This document shows positions 54,401 through 64,000 of a stretch of 64,000 bases of DNA, piece by piece; the stretch's first letter is position 1; each line of letters begins with the position of its first letter. The stretch covers positions 5,290,558-5,354,557 of the forward strand of contig JAJKFL010000237.1 of NCBI GenBank assembly GCA_021186555.1, written 5' to 3'. Both the position numbers and the translations under genes were made by a program. The DNA is from Reticulitermes speratus (taxonomy: Eukaryota; Arthropoda; Insecta; Blattodea; Rhinotermitidae). The notes beneath the pieces are model-generated. The model worked only from the letters and a program-made list of their open reading frames with translations. It searched no databases and was not told where the DNA came from.

Positions 54401-57400
54401 AAACCAGCATTCATTCATTCATATTTATTGTACATTTTGTTAATCCATACAAGGTCAACCAACCTATAGTATATAGAATTTGTCATGATGATACTAATAT
54501 AATATAAGAATAATAATCATATAATATATACAGTCAATAATGAACCTTGAATTTGCAACAAAGAACATACATATATATAATATGACCAGATTTACAATGA
54601 GAAAAAAAATAAAGAAATTTATATAAAAGTATCCGTTACAGTAAAATTATATACTTAATATTATAAACAGGTCATTAAGTTGTTGCTGCTATTAAAATAC
54701 TCCTCTAAAAGTATAAAATGAATTGAGATGAAGAAAATCACTTAAGGCCAATCTAAACTGATTAACATTATGAGATAAATCATTTATATCAGTTGGAAGA
54801 CTGTTAAAAATCCTGATACCAACATAATAGGTCCCCTTTTTGTAGGCTGTTAAATTAGCTAATGGCCGATGAAGATAAGAGTTATAACTAACTAACTAAC
54901 TCCATGGAGCAGAGTCCTTCTTGAGAAGCTAACAGGTCGTCAGCTAGTCAAGAAATTCCCCGCGTTTTATGGAACCCGAAGGTTCATTACCGCACTCACA
55001 AGAGCCCGCCACCTGTCCCTATCCTGAGCCATATCAATCCAGTCCATGCCCCCCCATCCCACTTCTTGAAGATCCATTTTAATATTATCCTCCCATCTAT
55101 GCCTGGGTCTTCCAAGTGGTCTCCTTCCCTCAGGTCTCCCCACCAAAACCCTGTATGCACCTCTCCCCTCACCCATACATGCTACATGCCCCGCCCACCT
55201 CATTCTTCTCGATTTGATCACCCGAATAATATTTGGTGATGAGTACAGATCATTAAGTTCCTCGTTATGTAGTCTTCTCCACTTCCCTGTTACCCCGTCC
55301 CTCTTAGGCCCAAATATCCTCCTCAGCACCCTATTCTCGAACACACCTCAGCCTATGTTCCTCCCTCAGTGTGAGAGACCAAGTCTCACACCCATACAAA
55401 ACAACAGGCAAAATCATAGTTCTGTATATCTTAATCTTTGTATTTTTGGATAGCAAACTGGAAGACAAAAGATCCTGCACCGAATGATAACAAGCACTCC
55501 CCGACTTCAATCTGCTCTTAATTTCTTCCTGAATGGATAAGAGTTATATCTAGTATTAATATTATGAACTTTGGAATTCACTTGAAGTAGAGTTTTATTG
55601 GGTGAGTAATTGATACCAGTTCTGTATGCAGTGAAAAAAATGTTGCTTCTTCACAGTATGAATTTGTGTGTAGCCATCTGCATGCTGCAGTGGAATTGGC
55701 TTGTGGATCACCATAAGTTGTGGTTTATTGCAGGTAAAAGTTGGATATTCTCAGTGTCAAAACTTTCAGACTTTTCATTCATTGATCGTAATTGTAATAC
55801 ATTGATATTTTTCAAACTTTTCAGACAATATTGGAATGGGTACAAGATCATCTCTCCATCCGTGTTAAGAGTATCAATGATATAGATGAACTGAATAAAC
55901 ACTGGCTTCAAGATGAATCAGCAGGGAATCATACCACTTCTGTGTCAAGCAGTCCCAGTAGCAACAGTAAAGACGTCAAAGTTTTATTGTTAACTCATCT
56001 AATCAAACCTCCACTCTTCTTGGCTGCACTTAGCATTAGGTTTACTGGTCGCATAAAGTTTGGGATGTTTTCTATAAATAAAGAGGACTCTGATGCAGTG
56101 AGTAAGAAACTCAAATCACCTGACCTTCGGATTCCCAGTTACGTAATTATAACACCAGAACGGAGGGTTGTTTATGGAAGACGACCATTGGAACATTTTA
56201 ACTTTGCTTCAATGGATTTGTTGCTCCGAACTGTTCATCCAGAAATGAATGATGTGTTTCTGTGCAGTTTATTTCTTGTCAACATGCTTGTTATCCTGCA
56301 CACTTTTCAGGTAATGTCACGTAATTACGTTTGGATGGAAAGTGTGTTTATTGTTTATGTTATAACACATGCTGATAGCATATTAAAGGGAATGTATTGA
56401 AACTCTGTTCTTCTTTAGAAATCCCCCGTAAGTTTTTACACATTATTTGTATGCATTTCATTCAATAAATGTCTATCCACCAACCTAGGGGAGCTGGGTT
56501 AGCATTGTGAGTATAGTGACTAGGCTATTGACTGGGTGCTCCAGGGTTTGAATCCTGGCAGGGACAAGTAATTTTTCTCTTCTCCAATATGTCGGGGTGA
56601 GCCAGGTTACTGTAGTTGGTGTAGTGACTAAACTATGGGCTGGAGGATCTGGTGTTCGAATCCTGGCAGGTGCAAGAGATTTTTCCCATTTGCAAATCAT
56701 CAACACTGGCTCTGGGGCCCACTCATATTCGTATTCAGTGGGTACTAGGGTCTTTTGCCCAGAGGTAAAGTGGTCGATGTGTGACACTGATGATTCATAT
56801 CCATCTAGTGCCAAGGTTAAGAATGAGTGGAGCCTTACTTCAGTGCCCCCTTTATGACTTAACAGCATGAACAGGGACAATATTACATCAACCTGTCCGT
56901 ATGTTACATCTCCAAAACTCCGTATTGGATTTCAGTAAATAAGGGTGTCATCAGTAAAAGTGTGTCAGTCATATAACATTTTGGTCATGTCTGGTCTACT
57001 GTTTCAACTGTTTTATGTTATGCTGAAGTGGACATACAAGAAAAGATAGGAAATGTGCAAATGGCACAACAGTGATGTGCATTCAGATCTGTGCATCCTG
57101 ACGATGTCCACTTAGTTTTTACTGAACTAATTCTAATAATTCTACTTACCTGTTTGGAAAATAAATGATATTTCAGCACCCTCTTTACACATTTGCTTCA
57201 ATGTATTGTACCAAACTTCACAGAAAGGAAACAGAAGACTGCTCGTTTATGGCCTGTGTATGTGCGTGGTTCAGTCAAATCATAAAGAAAGTTAATTCAT
57301 TGTGCAGTTTATTGGTTTTTGTACTTCTGACCAGATGTAAGACTGTATGTTTATGTTTTTGCATCACTTATCTGTCACGATAATTGCATTGTGTGACACC

Positions 57401-59464
57401 ACGTTACGTTTAAATCATCGATTATTTATTTGGCCTCTCTGCTTCTGCCACATTTCTTGTAATTGTCTCGTAAATGGTGTGGTTTTCAAAAAAATTATAT
57501 TTGACATAAAATGTGTGTTCTGATTTTCTCTGCTGTGTTTTATGAAGCTTCTTTCAATTAAAGACATTTTCAGTAAGATATTACCATAAATTTACATGGA
57601 GAATTAGAGCAAGTGTATTATTTTTGTCAGATTTTTACACAAATTGAATGTGGTCAAAAGATTTTAGTGAAGATTCCCAATATAAAATTTCTTGAAAATT
57701 AGTCCTGTAGGATCTGAGTTGTCCCATCTGACAGACATGACAAAGCTGACAGCTGCCTTTTGCAGTTGTTTTGTGAATGCATCTAAAAGGGCTCGTCACA
57801 TGAAACAATAGTAAATGACATAAACTGTAGATCTCACTGGTGTCTGTAGCATTACTTGTAACGTTTGTCTGTATGGTGTACATTTAATTAAATTGTATAG
57901 TCTAAAACCAATTCCCGACTGCCCAGCAAGTCGTTCTACTCACTAAGCTATCACAGGACAGGCTTATTTGTTTCCATGCAGTGTAATGCAGTATGTCTAT
58001 TTATGATTAACTGCCTTTCCAATACAGTTTGAGTGTACAGTGTAGTGTCTGCAGTCTTGAGTAGCATTTCTGTAATTGGTTAGGACCAATGATGGGTGCA
58101 AAGTTGCAACAGACAATATCATATAGAAAAATATGTGTACTAGAGATGGGATTGCACATATACATGCTTATTAGTCAGAGCATCTGAAGATACTGTGTTT
58201 GAGTTGTATGTGTTGTTTAAAATTACAGCAGTAACTGCTCTCTATATTGCAGATTTCTTTCCGACTGTGGTGGAGGCATGTGGCACGATCTCTCTGGACA
58301 GCAGTGAGCTACAACTTCTGGCTTTTCTTGGTGTGGTTGTTAATATTAGCAACCTGCAGGTTTTCTTTTGTCAGATTCTTGGCTGAGAAAGGACTAGTAG
58401 TTGCACGGTACCTCAGCCTTACTGAAATAGGTTCTCTGTTCCGATCAGACTTGCGGACCCTAGCTGAACATCCTTACCTGATGATGTACACATTCATTGT
58501 CTATGGGTTTCTGGGCATGTGGCTGGTAAAGTTGTGCTGTCATGATACGGCAGTAACTGAGAACGATGCAGAGCATCCATGGTGGGAGGTGTTGCCCATG
58601 GATTCTTACTGGATCAATTACTTATTTCGTCCTATGGTCACACGTACCCAACCTGTACCTGCAAGTGAATTGGAACTAGAGGAAGGTATTGAAATGCTGA
58701 TTGAGCGTCTGGCTGTTCCAAATTTGTGGTTACAACCTGACACCTCCAAAGAATATATAAAGAATTTACCTGTGTGGAAATTTAGAGGCTGGGATCCTTC
58801 AGTCTCAAAACTTGATGGAAATTATATTAACAAGATGGAAGATTCACCTGAAGTTGTTGAAAAAATTATGGATGGAGAAGACCCTGATGAAACGTCAAGC
58901 CGTGGTTCTTCAGTTCATTGTCGTTGTGCTTCAGAAAGAGTTAAGTACGGGCATGAATTGGGTCCTAGCAATCAAAAGAAGTATGGCAACAATTGTACAA
59001 ACCTCCACCAAAGGAATGTTGACCAAACACATCATAGCTGCTGTGCCTGCCGTATAGAATTTGGTGAAGTTCATAGTCCATGTGATAGATGTCGGAGGTA
59101 TGATGGTAGGAATGTGCACCTTCATCATTCAGAAAATGTTCAAACAAGGAAACAGTCTTCTTTGTGTGTTGACAGGCAGACAGTCTCAGATCTGGGGAAT
59201 GTGAAAGATAAGTTGTCCTGTTCTGAAGAGAGTGGCGATGAGGTGACTTGCCTGCCAGTTGGGATGCGTCCAACAACACGGTGTGTTATCTGTCTTGAGT
59301 CATACAAGTGTGGAGATCTACTGTGTGGTTTGCCATGTGGCCACAATTACCACACACGTTGTATCATGGTGTGGCTCCGCAAAGACAGTCATGATGACTG
59401 TCCAGTCTGCCGCTGGCCAGCATACCAATCCAAACACAATCTCTCTCACCCTCACAGAGAGTAA
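51246..59464 (+). CDS. RNF103: RNF103-like ER membrane E3 ubiquitin ligase (complete, 5 exons)
   Basis: Exons 51246-51480, 51578-51863, 54259-54370, 55825-56310 and 58253-59464 join in phase into 776 codons plus TAA. An in-frame TGA at 51216-51218 precedes the ATG. The protein has an N-terminal membrane anchor (about residues 7-29), [11 protein letters not shown], a region resembling a thioredoxin-like fold with [35 protein letters not shown], further membrane segments (about 350-372, 385-410 and 455-475) and a C-terminal RING-H2 at about 717-759 (CVIC...CGHNYHTRC...CPVC). This order fits RNF103/KF-1 (human 685 residues), an ER-resident E3 linked to ER-associated degradation. It is about 90 residues longer than human, with a Cys-rich stretch before the RING. 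Confidence 0.95.
51578..51863 (+). CDS. RNF103: RNF103 exon 2
   Basis: Acceptor [42 protein letters not shown]; donor ACG|GTAAAT, phase 2. Confidence 0.94.
52320..52527 (-). mobile_element. SINE family 1, degenerate
   Basis: GCACTCATTCTTAACCTCAC, GAGAAAATCCTTGCTCCTGC and a weak B-box complement near 52505. Followed at 52557-52635 by a decayed LINE family A tail. Confidence 0.55.
52636..54258. other. RNF103 intron 2, nothing recognised
   Basis: Short non-conserved open frames only. Confidence 0.4.
54259..54370 (+). CDS. RNF103: RNF103 exon 3 (112 nt)
   Basis: Acceptor TTCCAG; its first base completes an Arg codon. [20 protein letters not shown]; donor CAA|GTAAGT, phase 0. Identified by junctions, frame and position relative to the human protein (the GW.RSTLIMSVP region). 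Confidence 0.85.
54660..55620 (-). mobile_element. CR1/jockey-like LINE (family B), split by a younger LINE
   Basis: On - the C-terminus reads [18 protein letters not shown] and [17 protein letters not shown] to a TAA at 54694-54692. Upstream of the insert (55549-55620) the same reading continues as [19 protein letters not shown]. Confidence 0.8.
54887..55535 (-). mobile_element. LINE family A, young copy inside the family B LINE
   Basis: GATAAGAGTTATA is duplicated at 54874-54886 and 55536-55548. The open frame 54967-55344 encodes the reverse-transcriptase C-terminus without a stop ([71 protein letters not shown]). The best preserved family A copy here. A (TAAC)n run at 54887-54900 is its 3' tail. 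Confidence 0.9.
55825..56310 (+). CDS. RNF103: RNF103 exon 4
   Basis: Acceptor [75 protein letters not shown]; donor CAG|GTAATG, phase 0. Confidence 0.95.
56488..56885 (+). mobile_element. SINE family 1 with two tandem tRNA-like heads
   Basis: Head 1 at 56488-56585 has TTAGCATTGTGAGTATAGTG and B box GGGTTTGAATCCTGG. Head 2 at 56593-56690 repeats it with GGTGTTCGAATCCTGG. One shared body and tail (CACTGGCTCTGGGGCCCAC) follows. Confidence 0.8.
56886..58252. other. RNF103 intron 4 remainder, nothing recognised
   Basis: No conserved coding or structured sequence. Confidence 0.4.
58253..59464 (+). CDS. RNF103: RNF103 exon 5 (membrane segments, Cys-rich region, RING)
   Basis: Acceptor ATTGCAG; two hydrophobic spans ([32 protein letters not shown]), the conserved [16 protein letters not shown] and [28 protein letters not shown] and CCACR..CDRC clusters, then the RING-H2 and the stop at 59462-59464. 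Confidence 0.96.
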   Translation: MSFRLWWRHVARSLWTAVSYNFWLFLVWLLILATCRFSFVRFLAEKGLVVARYLSLTEIGSLFRSDLRTLAEHPYLMMYTFIVYGFLGMWLVKLCCHDTAVTENDAEHPWWEVLPMDSYWINYLFRPMVTRTQPVPASELELEEGIEMLIERLAVPNLWLQPDTSKEYIKNLPVWKFRGWDPSVSKLDGNYINKMEDSPEVVEKIMDGEDPDETSSRGSSVHCRCASERVKYGHELGPSNQKKYGNNCTNLHQRNVDQTHHSCCACRIEFGEVHSPCDRCRRYDGRNVHLHHSENVQTRKQSSLCVDRQTVSDLGNVKDKLSCSEESGDEVTCLPVGMRPTTRCVICLESYKCGDLLCGLPCGHNYHTRCIMVWLRKDSHDDCPVCRWPAYQSKHNLSHPHRE

Positions 59465-60297
59465 CTTGCATGTTGCTTTAGTGTTCCTGTCTTTGGTTCC
59501 ACCATGGCTGTCTGGGTGTAAGGCCATGTTCAAAGGTTTTTCACAAGTGTAATCTTATGTAAGGAACATATTCTGTGTGTATTCTTATTTGCAACATAAA
59601 CACAACTTCAAAGACTTAATGTCACTGTGCCATATGAGTAAAGTACTGTATATGTGGGCTTCTAGCTCTAACATATGAAGTTGATGTCATGCCATTTAAA
59701 GTTACTTTATGATCTTGCCGTACAATAGGTACGTCTTGAAAGATCCATACAGAATTAGTTGAAGGGTGTTAGAAGCCTCTTGTACTGTTCATAGCACATA
59801 ATAATGGTGATTTACAGGAGAGATAATGTGATTCCTTATGGAAAAATGTATTCTATTATGCATTTGGCTTAGGTTCAGATGTCAAGTCCTATTTTACTGG
59901 ACTGTCAGACATTCTTTTGTTTTGCATTCAAGTTAGACTCCACTTACACCATACAAACTCTAGAACAGACTTTGTATATTCATATTTTTAGGTTTTTCTG
60001 ATTCTTATATAATATAATAATGATAATGTATAATATTGTGTATTTTTCATAATTATTATAATACTGTGCAGATCAGTTCTTAGTGCTAGAACTGCTCTTT
60101 GTTCCACACTTTTTTGTTTCAGGTAGAAGCCACTCGGATGCACATTTCATATGAGGGACCAGATTAGTAATAGTGATTTTTGTGAACTTACAGATACATA
60201 ATTGGGAGCACAAAAAAGATTGAAAGAGGAATTGTTGCTGTGGAATGATTGGGTTTAAAATGTAATGATAGACGTAACTAGTGAAGGTTGATGATTG

Positions 60298-60303
60298 AAT
60301 AAA
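60298..60303 (+). terminator. Candidate polyadenylation signal AATAAA for RNF103
   Basis: The first AATAAA after the stop, implying a 3' UTR of about 850 nt. Others at about 62671, 62930 and 63156 are possible. Confidence 0.4.
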
Positions 60304-60642
60304 GAAAAATTATGCCATAGTTTTAGAATAACAAATATGTATTCAACATCTTTGGTGGTCCTGTGCAAATAATATCACACAGGACTTCAGCCTGAGCTAT
60401 ACAGTGTACCAGGCAGTTACACTGTCATGGGAAATTGAAAGGACTGCCTGACTCTTTTTAGAAACAAAAAGGTGGATGATTGTGTAGTCTGGTAAAAGAC
60501 AGCCTAATTATGTGGGAAGGTGCTGGAAGCATGTTTAATAATTAGCTCAGATTTTGTACATGCATGTGCACGTATATGTGTGTGCATGTGAGCCTACACG
60601 TATGGGTAGCACGTAGGACACCAGGGAATACAACTCTAAAGT

Positions 60643-60828
60643 AGTATGACACAACTGTGTATTTTCATGTTAAGCTGCTATCATCAGGCTTTATGTATGA
60701 AAACTTAAATGAAAGTAAAAGCATAATGTATGTTATACTTTTACCTCCATTTAAGTTTTTATACATACAGCCTGATGATGGCTCAAAGGACCGAAAAATG
60801 TAGCTTACATGAAAGTACACAGTTGTGT
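60643..60828. mobile_element. Foldback element with hammerhead-like motif
   Basis: GACACAACTGTGTATTTTCA at the left pairs with the complement of CTGACACAACTGTGTACTTT at the right; the arms also share CATCATCAGGCT and ATGTATAAAAACTTAAATG. The right arm carries CTGATGA at 60772-60778 and GACCGAAAAATG; the left arm lacks about 20 bp there. Confidence 0.7.
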
Positions 60829-62199
60829 CAGACGGTATTTGAGTGTTTATTTATTGAATATTAGGAGTACAACAGGATGTCCTCCATCAAGTTTAGGACA
60901 TTTTACTCTTTCTCATTGAAGTCCCCCTTGAATTTGACACACAATCTGCATTTCTTGGGCAAAGGAAGAATTCTGAAGAAAAGTAATCTTTGCCTGGTCC
61001 TCAAGATCTCCGTGAAATAGACTTTATTTTCACTTGAAATCTAACTTCCACACAACTGTTTCTTCATTGTTTGGAACATTTGGAGCCAGGTGTGGACCAG
61101 TCGGATGGTTGCTTTAAGTCTTCAGAGCCACAGTTCATATGGCAGAATTTGCTTTTATAACTTGTACAAAGATTTGTAAAGAAGGATAACAACCCTTTTC
61201 AACCTTTTCATTTTCCCTTCATGGCCATTAAATTCCAAAGCCCAGCAGCATAGACATCCACAATAATTGTTACTGTGTGTTACATGCAGTCCCTTAGAAA
61301 AATGTCCTCAAAACCATAAAACCCTGTGGTCACGATCTTTCCAGCTGAAACTTGATGGAAGGGGGTGAATCATGACATTCCCATTACATTGTCTTCTGTT
61401 TGAGGGTCCTGGTGAAGGATTATGTTTCATAACCTACAACAATTCCTGAGAACAAGTTTCTGCATCCACTTCATTCTTATCAGAAAATTGAACCATGCAC
61501 TACTTCTGAACTGAAGTCAGCATCTTCAGTACCTAGTGAGCACTGACCTTCAACATAGCCAGGCAATCATGGAAGGTGACAAAAACATATGGTTCGAACA
61601 CATTGCCTTCTTGAGCAGCTGTAGACATCAGATAGCTGCATTGTGTGTTGAGGTCTTCAGTTGTCTGTCACTTTTGCTGGCCTTCTAGAGAGAGTTATTT
61701 CGAATAGATTCTCTATCCCACTTGAACTCCTTTGTCCATCCAGTGTTTCACTTGGTGTTCAGAAGCAGCAGTACCACCATCTGCTCATGAATCCCCTTTG
61801 GTTTGGTCCACTCCATTCTTTGTGAAGAATGTGATGCCAGGTCTGTAACCTCACACAATCTATTGACACACTAGTAGGTTGATTATAATGCAGTCACATC
61901 ACAAGTTTATAGGAAACTGAGCTGCAACTGATGCACAACATGGACAGGCATGTCAGAATCAGTTGTTGACTGATACACTGTGATATAGCACTTAATATTT
62001 GGTCTAAGTACGTTATACTTATGTAGTGCCCCTGTGTGTGCATTTCTTTATATTTTCTATTTCTAACATGTCCTCATAGGCTGCTAGCAGACCAACCAAA
62101 TGCAGTCCACTCTAGTCATACTAAGTGTACTTTGTGAAAGGTAGTAGTATAGTTAGGGCCGAGGATTTAGTGTGGTCTTACTGTGACACGTTTACAGGA

Positions 62200-62535
62200 A
62201 TTGTATGCAACTGTAGCATGTTAGGGCGACTGGATTCAATGTGACAACTCAGTTTGGTTAGTGTGCTTGCAGCCTTACAGTCCACCAGTAATTCAACTTC
62301 ACTGAACTTCATTCAGTTTGTGTACATGTGGCCTTAAGGTCCACCAGCAATTAGGCTTCACTGAATTTGATTCAGTTAGTGTATGTGCAGCCTTAGGGTC
62401 CACTGGCCATTCAACTTGCCAGAACATGATTTGGATAGTGAGATGCAACCGTAGCATCCAGAAGCAGTTCGACTTGTCTGAATTTGAAATTTGATTTGGT
62501 TAGAGTATGTGCAGACTTAGGTTCTAGCAGATAAG
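62200..62535 (+). repeat. Degenerate minisatellite, period about 59 bp
   Basis: The landmark GCAGCCTTA-like box followed by TCCACCAGCAATTCAACTTC occurs at about 62207, 62269, 62328, 62387, 62445 and 62511, so five to six units with spacing 58-66. Confidence 0.75.
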
Positions 62536-64000
62536 TGATGTAATTTGCCAAAGGTGCGTAAAACCTACATTAGCACAGATGATGCTGATGATGGTACAAT
62601 GTGAACAAGGAAATGTGTATGTTGAGTGGTTAATGCCATATGACTTGTCTGAAGAATGCTGGAAGTTTGAATAAAGTTGTTTCCATAATGTAATAAAATG
62701 TCTTGATATACTAGCTACATATATGTGTAGTATTTTTTCAGTTCAACTGTATTATATATGAGCATGTAATTGACTTATATGCAGACGAGCTGTGAATTAG
62801 TAATTATTTACTGGATACATTCCTTGTACTTGAAGAATACGTTCTTTAGGGTTGTGATTCTGTACAGCCTCGTAGATTTTTTCTGATTTTTGGAAGGAAC
62901 CAGCTGCCTACAACTTCATGGTAGATAAATAATAAAGTAATACACCCTTGTACCTTAAGGTCACACGTTCCTCTGAAACATTGGAAAAAGTGCACCAGAC
63001 TATGCAGCGTCACATTCCTGTCACCACTGTGAAAACCACAAACCTCACATTCCTTTTGCTTATTTCATTTTTCAGATGTAAGCGGGGTAAATATGAAAAA
63101 TTCAGTAAAACGTATGTGAATATGACAAATTACTTTGTGTATACTTTCTTTTGAAAATAAACAGGCCTCTGAATGTGACAGTTGTAGTTATTCTGAAAAG
63201 ACAGATCCATGCTGTTTGTCCAGTACTAACATGAATGCTGCAAGGAAGTAGGAGTGGGCTATGTTATGGTGCCAGTCTAACACTTCTCTGCAGATGATCG
63301 AAAAATGTGTCAGGAGTCTTACAACGTTTAAACCAGGCACCTTACTAATACAGGACAAGATTCCTAACTGCTACATAAAAATGATCACTGCATGGTGAAG
63401 GGAGAGACAGGACTGTTGTCTGGTCACTTCCTAAAAATGAAACATACACAGAAATTCCGTAATTACTTTAATAACTCCATTTTTAGGCTTCTTTTTATTT
63501 GGGATTAACATAGGTCAGCTATAACTAGTTGGAGGCATTTATTTACAGAAAAAAATGTCATGAGTAAATGACATAAAGTGAGCATAAGTTACAAAGGTTG
63601 TGTGTGTGTTCTACATATTTGCATCAAATTATGTCAAAAGCACCAATATAATAATATGTAATCTTAGGCATTCTTTATAAAGTGAAAAAAAAAAGACTTG
63701 TGTGCTGGAATGTCTGTGACATTATATCAGTGTCTACACCACGACAGATTATTTTAAAACTGAGAAAATAAGTATGATTTACATGAACACCTAGGTGCAT
63801 TTCTGTGCCCGCCTGCAGTGTAACGGTCACGTAATTCTCTAAAAGTTTATGGGAGAAAACATTTTTCAAATAAACCTGTAGAGAACAGTGGAACACATGC
63901 TATGCAGAGTCCACTATCCATAAGTATAACAATTTATTTAGACAACTAAAGAAAATTTTTTTGTCACACTGAATACTGAATAAATGGATTGTTGTGTTTG
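62536..64000. other. Downstream of RNF103, nothing recognised
   Basis: AT-rich DNA with several AATAAA hexamers and no conserved coding sequence. The same holds for 60831-62199. Confidence 0.4.

Noticed and set aside
58965..59279. 104-codon open frame on - opposite RNF103
   Set aside because: Shadow of the last RNF103 exon.
60860..61900. Decayed mariner or other transposase on -
   Set aside because: A few peptide-like fragments, no signature motif and no ends.

Overview
This is a eukaryotic nuclear window from an insect-like genome. Genes are split by spliceosomal introns (GT-AG junctions, phases checked by hand), only a few percent of the bases are coding, and the rest is dense in SINEs, LINEs, TA-flanked DNA transposons and MITEs. 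The mix of large introns and repeat types looks like a cockroach or termite (Blattodea), but that placement is inference.

Three conserved protein genes explain nearly all the coding potential. (1) The last three exons of TEX261, a COPII cargo-adaptor homologue, lie on + at 1222-3595; the first exon(s) are off the left edge. (2) A complete EXOC6/Sec15 exocyst gene lies on - from the start codon at 50438 to the stop at 11841: 15 exons, 789 residues, about 38.6 kb. A phase-compatible candidate alternative first exon sits at 45620-45720. (3) A complete RNF103-like membrane RING E3 ligase lies on + at 51246-59464: 5 exons, 776 residues. TEX261 and EXOC6 converge; EXOC6 and RNF103 diverge from an 807-bp, partly CpG-rich gap that probably works as a bidirectional promoter. 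All three products act in the secretory pathway: ER export, exocytosis and ER membrane ubiquitination.

The rest is a repeat landscape. It holds five TA-flanked mariner/pogo/Tigger-type elements, the coding ones broken or lacking their catalytic core; a hAT-type MITE with an 8-bp target duplication; six copies of an about 200-bp MITE; at least four tRNA-derived SINE families; R4/Dong-like retrotransposon fragments bordered by TAA microsatellites; two or more LINE families, one nested in the other; and foldback insertions with 13-14-bp direct repeats that carry a hammerhead-ribozyme-like core.

I found no operon, CRISPR array, rRNA or bona fide tRNA gene. The points most worth following are the alternative EXOC6 first exon, the foldback/hammerhead-like family and the Dong-like copies in TAA repeats.
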